A stretch of DNA of 5,006 bases from Deltaproteobacteria bacterium (GTDB lineage: Bacteria; Bdellovibrionota_F; JAHFAK01): the NCBI GenBank assembly GCA_023250585.1, contig JAHFAK010000135.1:1-5006 (forward strand), in the 5' to 3' direction. Below are positions 4,845 to 5,006 of this stretch, one piece after another (the first letter of the stretch is position 1; the number at the start of each line of letters is the position of its first letter). The position numbers were made by a program, and so were the translations under genes. The notes under the pieces are model-generated. The model made no database searches and was not told the origin of the DNA. It worked only from the letters and a program-made list of their open reading frames with translations.

Positions 4845-4864
4845 ATCCCCGCGAAGGCGGGGAT
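4845..4864. repeat. REP-like hairpin
   Basis: ATCCCCGC (4845-4852) and GCGGGGAT (4857-4864) form a perfect 8-bp stem around GAAG. With its flanks (TGTC before, CCAGAA after) it matches a short dispersed repeat pattern seen in many bacterial genomes, usually read as GTCATxCCCGCGAAxGCGGGxATCCAG. Such units lie between genes and can act as mRNA-stabilising hairpins or weak terminators. It lies about 60-80 bp before the GIY-YIG remnant. Confidence 0.7.
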
Positions 4865-4924
4865 CCAGAAATAATGTAGCTCGAGAGATATGAAACTGAG
4901 GTGGTCCCCTTTGTCAAGACAGAA

Positions 4925-5006
4925 ATAACGCAAAAGAGAGAAAGACAATTGAAAAAGTGGAATCGAAAATGGAAGATTAGGCTTATAGAAGAAATGAATC
5001 CTCTGT
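4925..5006 (+). pseudogene. GIY-YIG nuclease, C-terminal part only (5' end missing, runs off right edge)
   Basis: The frame reads ITQKRERQLKKWNRKWKIRL followed by IEEMNPL. This matches the C-terminal signature of the small (about 95-residue) stand-alone GIY-YIG family, in which a helix of the form REKQLKKWNRxWKIxLIExxNP ends the domain. The N-terminal half, with the GIY and YIG strands and the catalytic Arg and Tyr, should lie immediately upstream but is not there. The frame upstream reads LERYETEVVPFVK back to a TAG at about 4879-4881, with no GIY-YIG motif and no start codon. The upstream stretch TGAGGTGGTCCCC through GTCAAGACA (about 4898-4922) may be the scar of whatever removed the 5' part, for example an insertion-sequence end; that is speculation. 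It is probably a broken gene unless an unusual start exists. The 3' end lies outside the window. Confidence 0.7.

Noticed and set aside
4898-4922. Definite IS3-type insertion-sequence terminus
   Set aside because: The TGAGGTGGTCCCC...GTCAAGACA stretch resembles such ends only by memory. There is no partner terminus or transposase in the window, so it is kept only as a speculative scar in the GIY-YIG entry.

Overview
The window is AT-rich, with locally GC-richer palindromic insertions. Shine-Dalgarno sequences are weak or absent at most starts. The leftmost gene encodes a membrane-anchored protein with a basic N-terminus, one transmembrane segment and an exported-looking repeat-type domain. 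Two core genes (asd, truA) are surrounded by toxin-like genes, short palindromic elements and gene remnants. This suits a low-GC, Gram-negative-type bacterium, possibly host-associated or from a candidate phylum (Dependentiae-like or Rickettsiales-like). That placement is only an impression; nothing here identifies the taxon.

Layout. 1-330 (-): N-terminal 110 codons of a single-pass membrane protein running off the left edge, starting at GTG. 331-721: no gene, but two palindromic elements almost end to end (421-541 and 546-676). 722-1741 (+): asd. 1742-1909: intergenic, with a perfect 30-bp palindrome. 1910-2911 (-): a RhuM-Fic fusion, divergent from 2970-3743 (+) truA. 3740-4614 (-): an MNT nucleotidyltransferase gene and a HEPN gene, a HEPN/MNT toxin-antitoxin-type pair. 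The HEPN gene is interrupted by a 179-bp palindromic element (4130-4308). 4615-5006: a second copy of the truA 3' end, a REP-like hairpin, and the C-terminal part of a GIY-YIG nuclease running off the right edge.

Two observations are strongest. First, the element at 4130-4308 has perfect 24-bp terminal inverted repeats and a 4-bp TTTA direct duplication. Removing it with one TTTA rejoins the HEPN reading frame exactly and gives a complete 128-residue protein whose stop overlaps the MNT start. The inserted form has lost its C-terminal helix, and a terminator-like hairpin now lies between toxin and antitoxin. Second, the HEPN/MNT block is bounded by an exact 49-bp direct repeat of the truA 3' end. 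One copy is inside intact truA; the other is an orphan tail ending in its own stop. The pair therefore looks like a roughly 1-kb unit inserted at the 3' end of truA that gave truA a new last few codons.

The palindromic elements at 546-676 and 4130-4308 have unrelated terminal repeats but similar central motifs. This suggests one family with a conserved centre and variable ends. Together with RhuM-Fic, HEPN/MNT and the GIY-YIG remnant, the window reads as a small patch of accessory turnover around housekeeping genes.
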